This document shows, piece after piece, positions 18,836 through 27,082 of a stretch of 64,000 bases of DNA. Position 1 is the first letter of the stretch, and the number at the start of each line of letters is the position of its first letter. Under the pieces are notes generated by a model that was given only the letters and a program-made list of their open reading frames with translations, was not told where the DNA came from and did not search any database. Location of the stretch: the NCBI GenBank assembly GCA_963748205.1, contig CAVVIB010000023.1, forward strand, positions 248,001 through 312,000, in the 5' to 3' direction. Origin of the DNA: JAIBJN01 sp963748205 (GTDB taxonomy: Bacteria; Actinomycetota; Thermoleophilia; Gaiellales; Gaiellaceae). The translations under genes and the position numbers were made by a program.

Positions 18836-20355
18836 CGGCCTCGCGGCGCGTGCGCGTGGGCGTCGACTTCGGCGCCTCGCTCAACCTCGTGGGCGCCCTC
18901 CTCAAGTACTTCTCGCTCGCCTTCCTCTTTCCGGTCGTGCTCGCCCTCGGGTACTCCGAGCCCGTGTGGCCGTTCGTGCTGGCGGGCCTGATCACCGTCG
19001 GGACCGGCTTCGGGCTGGAGCGCGTCACGAAGGGCAAGGAGCACGTCGGGGTGAGGGAGGGCTTCCTCGTGGTCTCGCTGACGTGGGCGCTGATCGCCGC
19101 GGTCGTCGCGCTGCCCTACCTCCTCTCGTCGGACGAGCAGCTCTCGCGCCCGATCGACGCGTACTTCGAGGCCATGTCCGGGATGACGACGACCGGGTCG
19201 AGCGTCGTCACGGACTTCGCGGCCCTCGACTCGTCGGTGCTCATGTGGCGCCAGTTCAGCCAGTGGGTCGGGGGGATGGGGATCATCGTGCTCGCGCTGG
19301 CGGTGCTGCCCCGCCTCCGCATCGGCGGGCGGCGGCTGATGGAGTCGGAGGCTCCCGGGCCGGAGCTCGAGGCGCTCAGCGTGTCGATCCGGGCGACGGC
19401 GAGGCGCCTCTGGGTCCTCTACGTCGCGCTGACGGCGCTGCTCATCCTCATCCTGGCCTTCTTCGGCTGGACCGGGATCGACGAGCGCATGGACCTCTTC
19501 GCCGCGGTCGGGCAGGCGTTCACGGCCATGCCGACCGGCGGGTTCGGGACCGATCCTCGCTCCATCGAGCCGTTCGCCCCCGCGTCCCAGTGGGTTCTCG
19601 CGCTCTTCATGGCCATCGCCGGCGCGAACTTCGCGCTCCTCTACCGCGCGTTCGTCCGCAGGAAGCCGGTCGCGCTCGCGCGCGACGAGGAGTTCCGCCT
19701 CTACGTCGCGCTCATGCTCGTCGCCTCGGCCGTGCTCGCCGCCGTGCTCTGGGAATCCGGGATCCAGGAGGGCGAGGCGGCCGTGCGCCACTCGGTCTTC
19801 CAGACGGTCTCGATCATGACGACGACCGGCTTCGCGAGCACGGACTACAACCAGTGGCTGGCGGTCGCGCCGTTCGCGGCGATGATCATCGTCGCGCTCA
19901 TGTTCCCCGGGGGCTCCGCCGGATCGACGGCGGGATCGATCAAGGTCGTGCGCCACCTCGTGATCGGGAAGGTGCTGCGGCGGGAGCTCGACCAGACGGT
20001 GCACCCGGAGTTCGTCGGCCCGATCCGGGTCAACAGGATGCGGGCCGACGAGCGGATGGTCCGCGCGGTGATCGCGTTCGTGCTGCTCTACGTCGGCATC
20101 TTCGTCGCCGGGGCGATCGTGCTCCTCGTCGACGCGCACCGCGTCGGCCTCGAGCTCTCGCCCTTCGACGCCGTCGCGGCTTCGGCCACGACCCTCGGGA
20201 ACGTGGGGCCGGCGTTCGGCTTCGCCGGGCCGATGGGGTCGTTCGCGCCGTTCAGCGACGTCTCGAAGGGGATCATGATCGCGCTCATGTGGATCGGTCG
20301 CCTGGAGATCATTCCCGTCGCGGTGCTGCTCACCCGGTCGTACTGGCGGGACTGA
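18823..20355 (+). CDS. trkH: Trk potassium transporter TrkH, second copy
   Basis: An intact frame of about 510 residues, close in sequence to the first copy along its whole length. Filter loops are EAMSGMTTTGSS, TAMPTGGFGTD, IMTTTGFASTDYNQW and TLGNVGPAFGFAG. The TTG start at 18823 overlaps the end of copy one by 13 nt and aligns with that copy's N-terminus; GTG codons near 18850 are alternatives. The many substitutions between the copies rule out an assembly duplicate. The pair may have different K+ affinity or Na+ dependence, which cannot be read from sequence. Confidence 0.95.
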   Translation: MAGLTASRRVRVGVDFGASLNLVGALLKYFSLAFLFPVVLALGYSEPVWPFVLAGLITVGTGFGLERVTKGKEHVGVREGFLVVSLTWALIAAVVALPYLLSSDEQLSRPIDAYFEAMSGMTTTGSSVVTDFAALDSSVLMWRQFSQWVGGMGIIVLALAVLPRLRIGGRRLMESEAPGPELEALSVSIRATARRLWVLYVALTALLILILAFFGWTGIDERMDLFAAVGQAFTAMPTGGFGTDPRSIEPFAPASQWVLALFMAIAGANFALLYRAFVRRKPVALARDEEFRLYVALMLVASAVLAAVLWESGIQEGEAAVRHSVFQTVSIMTTTGFASTDYNQWLAVAPFAAMIIVALMFPGGSAGSTAGSIKVVRHLVIGKVLRRELDQTVHPEFVGPIRVNRMRADERMVRAVIAFVLLYVGIFVAGAIVLLVDAHRVGLELSPFDAVAASATTLGNVGPAFGFAGPMGSFAPFSDVSKGIMIALMWIGRLEIIPVAVLLTRSYWRD

Positions 20356-20465
20356 GCCGCTAGGATCGAGTCCGAGCGTCCGCCGACCCAGCCGCGCTGG
20401 AAAGCGCTCCGTATCGGAGACTGAGGAGGCGGTCGGACGCGCCCTGAGCCAAGCAAGGAGGCGCG

Positions 20466-21071
20466 TTGCATCGCACACAGCTCGTCACGTCCGCTCTGCG
20501 GCTGTCGTTCTTCACGATCGCGTGGAACGGCGTCGTCGGCGGCCTGGCCCTGGTCGTCTCGATCCTCGACGACAGCCCTGCCCTGGCCGGGTTCGCCCTC
20601 AACGCCCTGCTGGACTCGTCTGCGTCGGTCGTGCTCGTGTGGCGCTTCTCCCGCGAGCGGAGCGACCCGGTCGCCGCCGAGCATCTCGAGCGCCGGGCGC
20701 AGTACGGCGTCGCGTTCGCAATGGTGGTCGTGGCGCTGTACGTCGGCTTCCAGGCCGTCCGTGGTCTCACCGAGGGCTCGCACCCCGAGGCCTCGGTGTT
20801 CGGAGCCGTCATCGCCGGGGCGTCGGTCCTCGTGCTGCCCTGGCTCGGAAAGCTGAAGCTCGACGTCGCGGCCGGCCTCTCGAGCGGCGCGATGCGCGGC
20901 GACGCCGTGCTCACGCTCGCGTCCGCTGCGCTCGCGGCGACGACGCTCGTCGCGCTCGTCGTCAACGCCGCGTTCGACTGGTGGTGGGCCGACCCGATCG
21001 TCGCGCTGCTGATCGCGGGCGCCCTCGGGCTCGAGGGCGTGCGCGTCGCCGTGCGGCACCGGTTCGGCTAG
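20466..21071 (+). CDS. Cation diffusion facilitator-like membrane protein
   Basis: About six hydrophobic segments fill 201 residues. NALLDSSASVVLVWRFSRERSD resembles the metal-site helix and following basic loop of CDF transporters (aspartate in LLDSS). MRGDAVLTLASAALAAT plus FDWWWADPIVALLIAG resembles the second metal helix and the last helix. The cytoplasmic C-terminal domain of typical CDF proteins is absent, so this is a minimal transmembrane version. TTG start with AAGGAGG 5-10 nt upstream. Its stop overlaps the stop of the converging hydrolase gene. The substrate metal is unknown. Confidence 0.65.
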   Translation: MHRTQLVTSALRLSFFTIAWNGVVGGLALVVSILDDSPALAGFALNALLDSSASVVLVWRFSRERSDPVAAEHLERRAQYGVAFAMVVVALYVGFQAVRGLTEGSHPEASVFGAVIAGASVLVLPWLGKLKLDVAAGLSSGAMRGDAVLTLASAALAATTLVALVVNAAFDWWWADPIVALLIAGALGLEGVRVAVRHRFG

Positions 21072-21718
21072 GGCAGAGCCTGCTGGAGCACCGTGCGCGC
21101 CTGGGTCAGCGCTCCGGGCGCGATCTGGTGCGCGACGGGATCCTCGCGGTAGTGGACGTCCGCCTCCGCCTCGCGCAGGCGGTCGCGGGCGTCGTGGCCG
21201 AAGTCGACGGGGATGACCGGGTCGTACGTCCCGTGCGAGATGGAGACCGGCAGGCCGGCCGCGCTCTCCAGGTCGAGCTCGAACCCCTCGACGTGCGGGA
21301 TGAAGCCGCTCATCGCGATGATCCCGGCGGGCCGCGGCCGCGAGGCGGCCAGCCCGAGGGAGTACGACATGACCGCTCCCTGCGAGAAGCCGCCGAGCAC
21401 CGTTCGCTCGATCGGCACGCCCGCTTCCTCGAGCGCGGCGTCGAGCCAGGCCGAGGCCTCGCCGAAGGTGTCCGTGAAGGTCTCCCCGTCCGGGTAGCCG
21501 ATCTCGCGGACGATGTACCAGTGGGCGCCGCCCGGCGGGAGCGAGAGCGGGCCGCGGGGGAGGAGGCCGACGAGGCGCTGCTCCGGGTCGAGCAGGTCGA
21601 GGAGCGGCATCAGGTCGAGCTCGTCCGCTCCGCGGCCGTGCGAGAGGACGAGTGCGCCCTGCGGCTCGCCGGCGGCGGGCCGGATGCGATGGACGATCGG
21701 GCTCCGCTCGGGTGCCAT
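21068..21718 (-). CDS. Phospholipase/carboxylesterase-family alpha/beta hydrolase
   Basis: The nucleophile elbow is GGFSQGAVMS (Ser112), the acid lies in SISHGTYDPVIPV and the histidine in PVAHQIAP, giving the triad of the carboxylesterase/acyl-protein-thioesterase-like family. ALVLSHGRGADELDL forms the oxyanion strand. The length of 216 is typical. It is cytoplasmic, with no signal peptide, and would hydrolyse short acyl esters or lysophospholipids; the precise substrate is unknown. Confidence 0.85.
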   Translation of the reverse strand: MAPERSPIVHRIRPAAGEPQGALVLSHGRGADELDLMPLLDLLDPEQRLVGLLPRGPLSLPPGGAHWYIVREIGYPDGETFTDTFGEASAWLDAALEEAGVPIERTVLGGFSQGAVMSYSLGLAASRPRPAGIIAMSGFIPHVEGFELDLESAAGLPVSISHGTYDPVIPVDFGHDARDRLREAEADVHYREDPVAHQIAPGALTQARTVLQQALP

Positions 21719-21771
21719 CGGTCCAGCTTAGATATCGCTCGAAGCGCCCCCGCGGGGCAACCGTCTACGAG

Positions 21772-22600
21772 CTAGTTGCGGTTGTGCCGCTTGTTCTTGC
21801 CGTGCCGGTCGCCGCGGTCGTCACGGTCGCCCCGGTCGTGGCGGTTACCACGGTCACCGTGGTCGCTCCGCCGCTCGTCCCGGCGATCTCGCGGTCTGCC
21901 GTCGCGCGTCTCCGCGGTCGCTGCGGCGATCGTCCCGCCGCTCGTCGCGATGGGACCGCTCTTCGCGGCGCTTGTTCTTGTGTGCGCGCTTCTCGTCGCG
22001 GCGCTCGTCGCGCTCGGCCCGCCGCTCGTCGCGGCGCTTCTCCTTCTCGGCCCTGCGCTCGTCGCGGTCGGCCCGGCGCTCCTCGCGCCGCTCCCTTCGC
22101 TCTTCACGGCGGTCGTCGCGGTCCTTCCCGGGCTTGCCGCCCCAGGGAGGCTTGGGCTTGTGCGGAGGCGGCTCCTGAGGCTCCGGGCCCTCGGGGGGCG
22201 GAGGAGCGCTCGGTGGCACCACGGGCGGCTCCGGCTCGTTGGGCCGGTTCGGCCTCGAGGGAGTGGACCCACCGCCGCCGGGCCGAGTGGGGGTCGGCTC
22301 GGCGGTCGGGGGATCCGAGGAGGAGGCCGTGTCTCCGAGCACGCCCGACGCAGTGGTCTCAGACGCCGGTGGGGACGGCGCTGCGGACTGCTCGGACTCT
22401 GCCTGCTGTTGCTGCGGAGGCCTCGGCGGCGCCAGCGGATTGGCGACGATTTCGCCGACCTCGCCGGTGCCCTTGAGGGGTGCGGGGAGCATGTCCAGCG
22501 GCCGGTCGCCGGGCAGGATCACAGGCGCCAGCGCAAGCAGCGTGATCACCGCGCTGAGCGCGATGGTCCAAAGAGCATGTGTGCCTAGACGGCTCCCCAC
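21772..22600 (-). CDS. Membrane-anchored protein with proline-rich linker and Arg/Asp/Glu-rich low-complexity tail
   Basis: The N-terminus holds one hydrophobic helix (ALWTIALSAVITLLALAP). A Pro/Ser/Thr/Gln-rich linker spans about residues 60-160. Then about 110 residues are almost entirely R, D, E, K and H, arranged as repeats of the RRDERRAERDERR kind. One indel near 21895 separates the repeat region from its probable end, DDRGDRHGKNKRHNRN. No homologous family is recognised. The charged tail would be outside the membrane if the helix is a signal anchor. Starts at GTG. Confidence 0.6.
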
Positions 22601-22650
22601 CTAATCCCCATCGGTTGATCTCCCCTCCAACTTGAACGGTAGCGCTCGCG

Positions 22651-23589
22651 CTACCCGGTTGGAACCCCGCTTTCCGACAGTATTTCCCGCAATGCGGACG
22701 AATTCTCCGGCGCCTGGGCCCAGAGCTCGCCGTTCGGCGCCTTGCTCCAGCGGTTGTTGTTGAAGAGGACGTAGACCTCCTCGGTGCGGTCGGAGAGCTC
22801 GCGCAGGGGCTCGACCCACTCCTTCAGCTCCTCGTCCGAGTAGAGGTAGTCGAATCTGTCACTGGCGCTCCCACCGCGGACGTTCCACGTCCCGGCGTTG
22901 CGTCCGTGCATGCGGACATACGCTAGCGGCGAGGTCGCCGCGATGACGGTTGGAACCAGGTTCTTGGCCTCGGTCTTCGGCGCGTCGGTGACCACGTGGG
23001 TCGCGCCCAGCTCCTCGAGGAAGGAGAGCGTGGAGTCGCGGTGCTCGTCGTCGAGCCAGCTGCGGTGGCGGAACTCGACGAGCGGCCGGTCGCCGTGGAG
23101 CTGCTCGACGGCCCAGGCCAGGTAGTCGCGCGAGAGGTCCTTCGCAACGATGTACGAGGGGAACTGGAGGAGGATCCCGCCGAGCTTCCCGGCCGAGCGA
23201 AGCGGCTCGAGCGCGTGGTGGAAGCGTGCGAAGACCTCGGCCCGCAGCTCGCGCGGAGGGCGGTTGACCCGGCCGCGCTCGTCCACGTCGGCGGCGTCGC
23301 GCAGGTCGGGCGGGAGCTGCTCGAGCTTCACGGGGTGGCGCGTCATGACCCCGAAGGCCTTCACGTGCATGACGAAGCCCTCCGGCGTGCGCTCGGCCCA
23401 GTTGGAGACCATGGTCTCGTCGGGCAGCCGGTAGTAGGTCGAGTCGACCTCCACGGTCGAGAAGTGGTCCGCGTAGTACCGGAGCCGCTCCTCCGCCGAG
23501 CTGACGCCCTTCGGGTACCAGTGCTTGGTCAGGGCCTCGTCCGCCCAGGAGCACGTGCCGATGCGGACGGGCGCGGCCATGTTCGACAC
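22651..23589 (-). CDS. DUF72 family protein (TIM-barrel fold)
   Basis: It begins VRIGTCSWADEALTKHWYPKG, the DUF72 signature. FSTVEVDSTYYRLPDE, FVMHVKAFGVMTRHP, LGGILLQFPSYIV, VEFRHRSW, LAYVRMHGRN and EVYVLFNNN follow in the expected barrel order. The length of 312 is in the usual range. DUF72 proteins are widespread and of unproven function; the fold resembles phosphate-binding TIM barrels. It starts at GTG 23589 or ATG 23580. Here it neighbours the charged low-complexity protein on the same strand. Confidence 0.9.
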   Translation of the reverse strand: MSNMAAPVRIGTCSWADEALTKHWYPKGVSSAEERLRYYADHFSTVEVDSTYYRLPDETMVSNWAERTPEGFVMHVKAFGVMTRHPVKLEQLPPDLRDAADVDERGRVNRPPRELRAEVFARFHHALEPLRSAGKLGGILLQFPSYIVAKDLSRDYLAWAVEQLHGDRPLVEFRHRSWLDDEHRDSTLSFLEELGATHVVTDAPKTEAKNLVPTVIAATSPLAYVRMHGRNAGTWNVRGGSASDRFDYLYSDEELKEWVEPLRELSDRTEEVYVLFNNNRWSKAPNGELWAQAPENSSALREILSESGVPTG

Positions 23590-23654
23590 GCTAGCGGGCC
23601 AATCTGCCCCGCGCGCCTGATCGTGTCGTTCGTTGCGAGTACGATGCCGCCGAC

Positions 23655-24221
23655 ATGAGCGCGGCCTGGATCGGGGTCATCGGCGTGCTCGGCGGGGTCG
23701 CCCTCGGCGCGGTGGTGAACATCGTCGGCGAGCACGTTCGCTGGCAGCGGGAGGAGGTCCGCCTCCGGAGTGATCGCGCCCAAGCCATGGAGGACCGGCG
23801 CCGTGCGCTCGCTGTGGACTTCGCCTCGACCGTAGAAGAGCTCGGCTCGCGCCTGTGGTCGTTCATCGACTACCGGACGTCGAGTCGCAGCGACTGGCGT
23901 GCGGACCCGGCCGCTCAGGCTCAGGCGGACAGGATCGAGGCCGTGCTCTCCGCCTGCGACCGGAGCTACAACGAGCTACGCATCCTCGGGATGGGGAAGC
24001 AGATGACCGAGGCCGCCGACCGGCTTCTCGAGCTGTCCGGGGACGCCACGAACGCAGCTTTCGACGACGACGTCGACGAATTGGATCTGTCCGACATCGG
24101 AGAGGCGAACGGGGGGTTCCTGGCCGCAGGGCATCAAGAGCTCGGCGTCGTTCGAGGATCTGTCGGCCGGGCTTCGCCGAGCCCGATTCGCCGGACGAGG
24201 CCGCGCCGGCGTCCGACCTAG
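23655..24221 (+). CDS. Hypothetical protein with N-terminal membrane helix
   Basis: Residues 3-24 form a hydrophobic helix (WIGVIGVLGGVALGAVVNIV), followed by a helical cytoplasmic domain (HVRWQREEVRLRSDRAQAM and on). The last 40 residues are basic and arginine-rich and may be out of frame, since family-like helical sequence (GIKSSASFEDLSAGLRRARF) continues in another frame near 24135. No family recognised. Its stop overlaps the stop of the converging radical SAM gene by 4 nt. Confidence 0.55.
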   Translation: MSAAWIGVIGVLGGVALGAVVNIVGEHVRWQREEVRLRSDRAQAMEDRRRALAVDFASTVEELGSRLWSFIDYRTSSRSDWRADPAAQAQADRIEAVLSACDRSYNELRILGMGKQMTEAADRLLELSGDATNAAFDDDVDELDLSDIGEANGGFLAAGHQELGVVRGSVGRASPSPIRRTRPRRRPT

Positions 24222-25150
24222 ACGGCCAGCGCGAGCTGCTGCTCGCGGCTCGCCGGCACGGCGCGCGAGCCGCCCGACGAGGTGAGCCCGTGCCGCACGC
24301 GCAGCCGGGCGAAGCGCTCGCCGACCTGCTGGACGTAGGCCTTGGGCGCGTACGAGCGGTTGCCGTAGAGCTCGACGTAGCGCGGGTAGAGCCAGGGGTA
24401 GGCGTCCTTCAGCCACGGCATGAAGTGGCCGCGGATGGTCTTGCGGACGTGGAGGACGATGACGGAGGCCCAGGCGACGCCGGCCTCGGCACAGGCCTCG
24501 AGCACCTCGTCCAGGTGCTCCTCGTCGTCCGTGAGGCCGGGGAGGACCGGGGCGACGAGCACGCCGGTGCGGATCCCCGCCTCCGAGAAGCGCCTGAGGA
24601 TCTCGAGTCGCTTGCGTCCCGGCGGCGTGCCGGGCTCGACGATGCGGCGCACGTCCTCGTCGAGCGTGCCGACGCTCATGGACACGGTGAGGGCGGCCCT
24701 GTCGTTCAGGCGCTCGAAGACGTCGAGGTCGCGCGCGATCAGCGTCGACTTCGTCAGGATCGAGAGCGGGTTGCGGAAGTCGGAGAGCGCCTCGACCACG
24801 CCCCGGGTCAGCCGGTAGCGCGCCTCGCACTGCTGATACGGGTCGGTGGCGGTCCCCATGGCGACCGTCTCGCCTTCCCAGCGCGGCGACGCCAGCTCGC
24901 GGCGGACTACCTCGGCGACGTTCGTCTTCACGACGATCTTCGAGGAGAAGTCGTCCCCGATGTCCATGTCCAGGTAGGTGTGGAACGCCCGCGCGAAGCA
25001 GTAGTGGCAGCTGTGCATGCAGCCGCGGTACGGGTTCACGGTCCACCGGAACGGCACGCGGCTCATGTCGGGCACCCGGTTGAGAGCCGTCTTGCAGGTG
25101 TCCTCCAGGTACTGCGCGCGGGCCACGTCCCGACTCAGTATATCGAACAT
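24218..25150 (-). CDS. Radical SAM protein, Rv2578c/SPL-like family
   Basis: The cluster-binding motif is NPYRGCMHSCHYCFAR, a C-x3-C-x2-C with Cys44, Cys48 and Cys51. Downstream come the SAM-contacting stretches GTATDPYQQCEARYRLTR and SILTKSTLIARDLDVFERL, as in spore-photoproduct-lyase-like and Rv2578c proteins. The length of 310 fits. The reaction is not established; DNA repair is suspected for relatives. The start codon lies inside a perfect SOS-type palindrome shared with the divergent sigma-factor gene, suggesting LexA control. No Shine-Dalgarno is visible, so leaderless translation is possible. Confidence 0.88.
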   Translation of the reverse strand: MFDILSRDVARAQYLEDTCKTALNRVPDMSRVPFRWTVNPYRGCMHSCHYCFARAFHTYLDMDIGDDFSSKIVVKTNVAEVVRRELASPRWEGETVAMGTATDPYQQCEARYRLTRGVVEALSDFRNPLSILTKSTLIARDLDVFERLNDRAALTVSMSVGTLDEDVRRIVEPGTPPGRKRLEILRRFSEAGIRTGVLVAPVLPGLTDDEEHLDEVLEACAEAGVAWASVIVLHVRKTIRGHFMPWLKDAYPWLYPRYVELYGNRSYAPKAYVQQVGERFARLRVRHGLTSSGGSRAVPASREQQLALAV

Positions 25151-25157
25151 ATGTTCG
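25144..25157. promoter_or_regulatory. Perfect SOS-box-like palindrome (LexA operator candidate)
   Basis: CGAACATATGTTCG is a perfect 14-bp palindrome. It matches the Gram-positive/actinobacterial LexA consensus CGAAC-N4-GTTCG at every specified position. It overlaps the start codon of the radical SAM gene and lies 36 bp upstream of the sigma-factor ATG, so it could repress either or both. No lexA gene is in the window. Confidence 0.75.
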
Positions 25158-25192
25158 CTTGGCGATCTTGCGTATGGTTGAAGGACAGAGTC

Positions 25193-26227
25193 ATGGACGC
25201 CCAGCTCCTAGCACTGCTCGACCGCGGCGAGGAGAACGAGTGCCTCGAGTACTCGGAGGTCGACGCGTTGGTCGACTCGCTCGGCCTCGGTGAGGAGGAG
25301 ATCGAAGTCCTCTACGAGGAGCTCGAGCACCGCGGGATCGAGCTCCGCGACGACTGCGGCCGGGAGGCGAAGCCGACCTACGTGAACGGCGACCTGGCGA
25401 CCGCGACCACGGACGCCCTCCAGCTCTTCATGAACGAGGTCGGCCGCTATCCGCTCCTGACGAAGGAGCAGGAGGTCGAGCTCGCCAAGCGCATCGAGCG
25501 CGGCGACATGGACGCGAAGGAGCAGATGATCAACTCGAACCTGCGCCTGGTCATCTCGATCGCGAAGCGCTACCAGGGCCACGGGCTCACGCTCCTCGAC
25601 CTGATCCAGGAGGGCATCATCGGGCTCATCCGCGCCGTCGAGAAGTTCGACTGGCGCAAAGGCTTCAAGTTCTCGACCTACGCCACCTGGTGGATCCGCC
25701 AGGCGGTGCAGCGCGGCGTCGCCAACAAGTCGCGCGAGATCCGCGTGCCGGTGCACATCGTCGAGCGCGAGCAGCGCATCTCGCGGGCCGAGCGCGACCT
25801 CGCGCCCAGGCTCGGGCGCATGCCGACCGACGAGGAGGTCGCCAAGGCGGCGCGGATCACCGTCCCGCAGGTGATCGAGGTGCGCTCCGCCGCCCGCGCG
25901 GTCACGAGCCTCGACCGGCCGATCGCCGAGGAGAGCGGGACGACCTTCCAGGAGCTCGTCGCCGGCGAGGAGGACGAGGTCGAAGAGGCGGTCACGATCA
26001 ACCTCGGCAAGGACGCGCTCCACGACGCGCTCGACGAGCTGCCGGACCGCGAGCGCAAGGTGCTGAAGCTCCGCTACGGGCTGAACGGCGAGCGCGACCC
26101 GGCCTCGCTCGAGGAGATCGGGCGGCAGCTCGGGATCACGCGCGAGCGCGTCCGCCAGATCGAGGCGGTCGCTCTCGAGCGGCTCGCGGTGCGGCGGGAG
26201 ATCGCCGCGCTCCAGGGCGCGATCTAG
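25193..26227 (+). CDS. rpoD: RNA polymerase sigma-70 factor, primary (RpoD/SigA) type
   Basis: A short region 1.1-like N-terminus is followed by region 1.2 (DALQLFMNEVGRYPLLTKEQ), region 2 with the -10 recognition helix (KGFKFSTYATWWIRQAVQRG), region 3 (RISRAERDLAPRLGRMPTDE) and region 4.2 (SLEEIGRQLGITRERVRQIE) that reads the -35 element. Its 344 residues suit a principal or principal-like sigma of an actinomycete. The ATG at 25193 is supported by AAGGA 8 nt upstream. Whether it is the housekeeping sigma or a second group 1/2 paralogue cannot be decided here; the SOS-like box upstream makes the question interesting. Confidence 0.9.
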   Translation: MDAQLLALLDRGEENECLEYSEVDALVDSLGLGEEEIEVLYEELEHRGIELRDDCGREAKPTYVNGDLATATTDALQLFMNEVGRYPLLTKEQEVELAKRIERGDMDAKEQMINSNLRLVISIAKRYQGHGLTLLDLIQEGIIGLIRAVEKFDWRKGFKFSTYATWWIRQAVQRGVANKSREIRVPVHIVEREQRISRAERDLAPRLGRMPTDEEVAKAARITVPQVIEVRSAARAVTSLDRPIAEESGTTFQELVAGEEDEVEEAVTINLGKDALHDALDELPDRERKVLKLRYGLNGERDPASLEEIGRQLGITRERVRQIEAVALERLAVRREIAALQGAI

Positions 26228-26232
26228 CCCTC

Positions 26233-27039
26233 CTACACGTCGCGGTACTTCGCCTCGACAAGGCAGAAGAGCCCGTACATCCCGAGCCCGAGCGCGACTG
26301 CGCCGAGGAGCCAGGCGCCGTAGGCCTCGCCGGCGAGCTTCTGGAGGGCGCCGTCGAGCCCGATCGCCTCGTCGGGGTCGTACTCGTACGCCGCGCGGAG
26401 CACGAAGATGCCGATCATCGCGAAGACAACCGCGCGCGCGAGGTGCCCGATGACGCCGAAAGCGGTGTACCAGGGCCGCTCGGCACCGCTCATCTGCTCC
26501 TCGCGGAGGTCGTCCCGGAACGAGCCCGAGAGCGCGCGGTAGGCATTGAAGGCGCCCGCGCAGATGATGGCCAGGCCGACACCGCCGACGATCCAGCGAC
26601 CGCCGGGCCACTCGAGCGCCACGGCCGTTGCCTTGTCCTCGGACTGGCCGCCTCCGCCGCCTCCACCGCCCGAGTCGAAGAGGAACGAGGCCGTGATCAC
26701 GGCGAGCGCGCCGTAGAGAACGGCCTTGCCGGCTTGGCCGAGACGCTTGCCGATCCCCTTCGGGTCGTCGCCCTCGTCGTCGCGGTCGAAGACCGCGCGG
26801 ACGAGCTGCCATATCGCGTAGCTCGCGAACCCGAGGGCCACGAGCGCGATGAGCATCCAGCCGAAGGGCTCGTCGGCGAGCGTCTTGAGCGCGCCTTCCC
26901 TGCTCTCCGTTTGGCCTCCGCCTTCGACGGCAACCCTGAGCGCGATGACTGCGACGAGGATGTACGAGACACCCTTGGCCACCAGGCCGAAGCGCGCGCC
27001 GCGCTCGACCCAGGTGCTCGTGTGGACGTACTCGGTCAC
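26233..27039 (-). CDS. DUF1206 integral membrane protein
   Basis: Three repeats of a two-helix unit span 268 residues, each opening with a helix like RFGLVAKGVSYILVAVIAL, AGKAVLYGALAVITASFLF and GHLARAVVFAMIGIFVL. This is the DUF1206 pattern. A glycine run plus acidic linker (FDSGGGGGGGGQSEDK) separates helices in repeat two. The function is unknown. It converges on the sigma-factor gene with 5 bp between stops. Confidence 0.85.
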   Translation of the reverse strand: MTEYVHTSTWVERGARFGLVAKGVSYILVAVIALRVAVEGGGQTESREGALKTLADEPFGWMLIALVALGFASYAIWQLVRAVFDRDDEGDDPKGIGKRLGQAGKAVLYGALAVITASFLFDSGGGGGGGGQSEDKATAVALEWPGGRWIVGGVGLAIICAGAFNAYRALSGSFRDDLREEQMSGAERPWYTAFGVIGHLARAVVFAMIGIFVLRAAYEYDPDEAIGLDGALQKLAGEAYGAWLLGAVALGLGMYGLFCLVEAKYRDV

Positions 27040-27082
27040 CGCGTCTCTCTACCCGCGGCACCCCGAGTACAATCCGCGCCTC

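Noticed and set aside
17301..20355. Tandem trkH as an assembly duplication
   Set aside because: The copies differ by many amino-acid substitutions throughout, so they are real paralogues.
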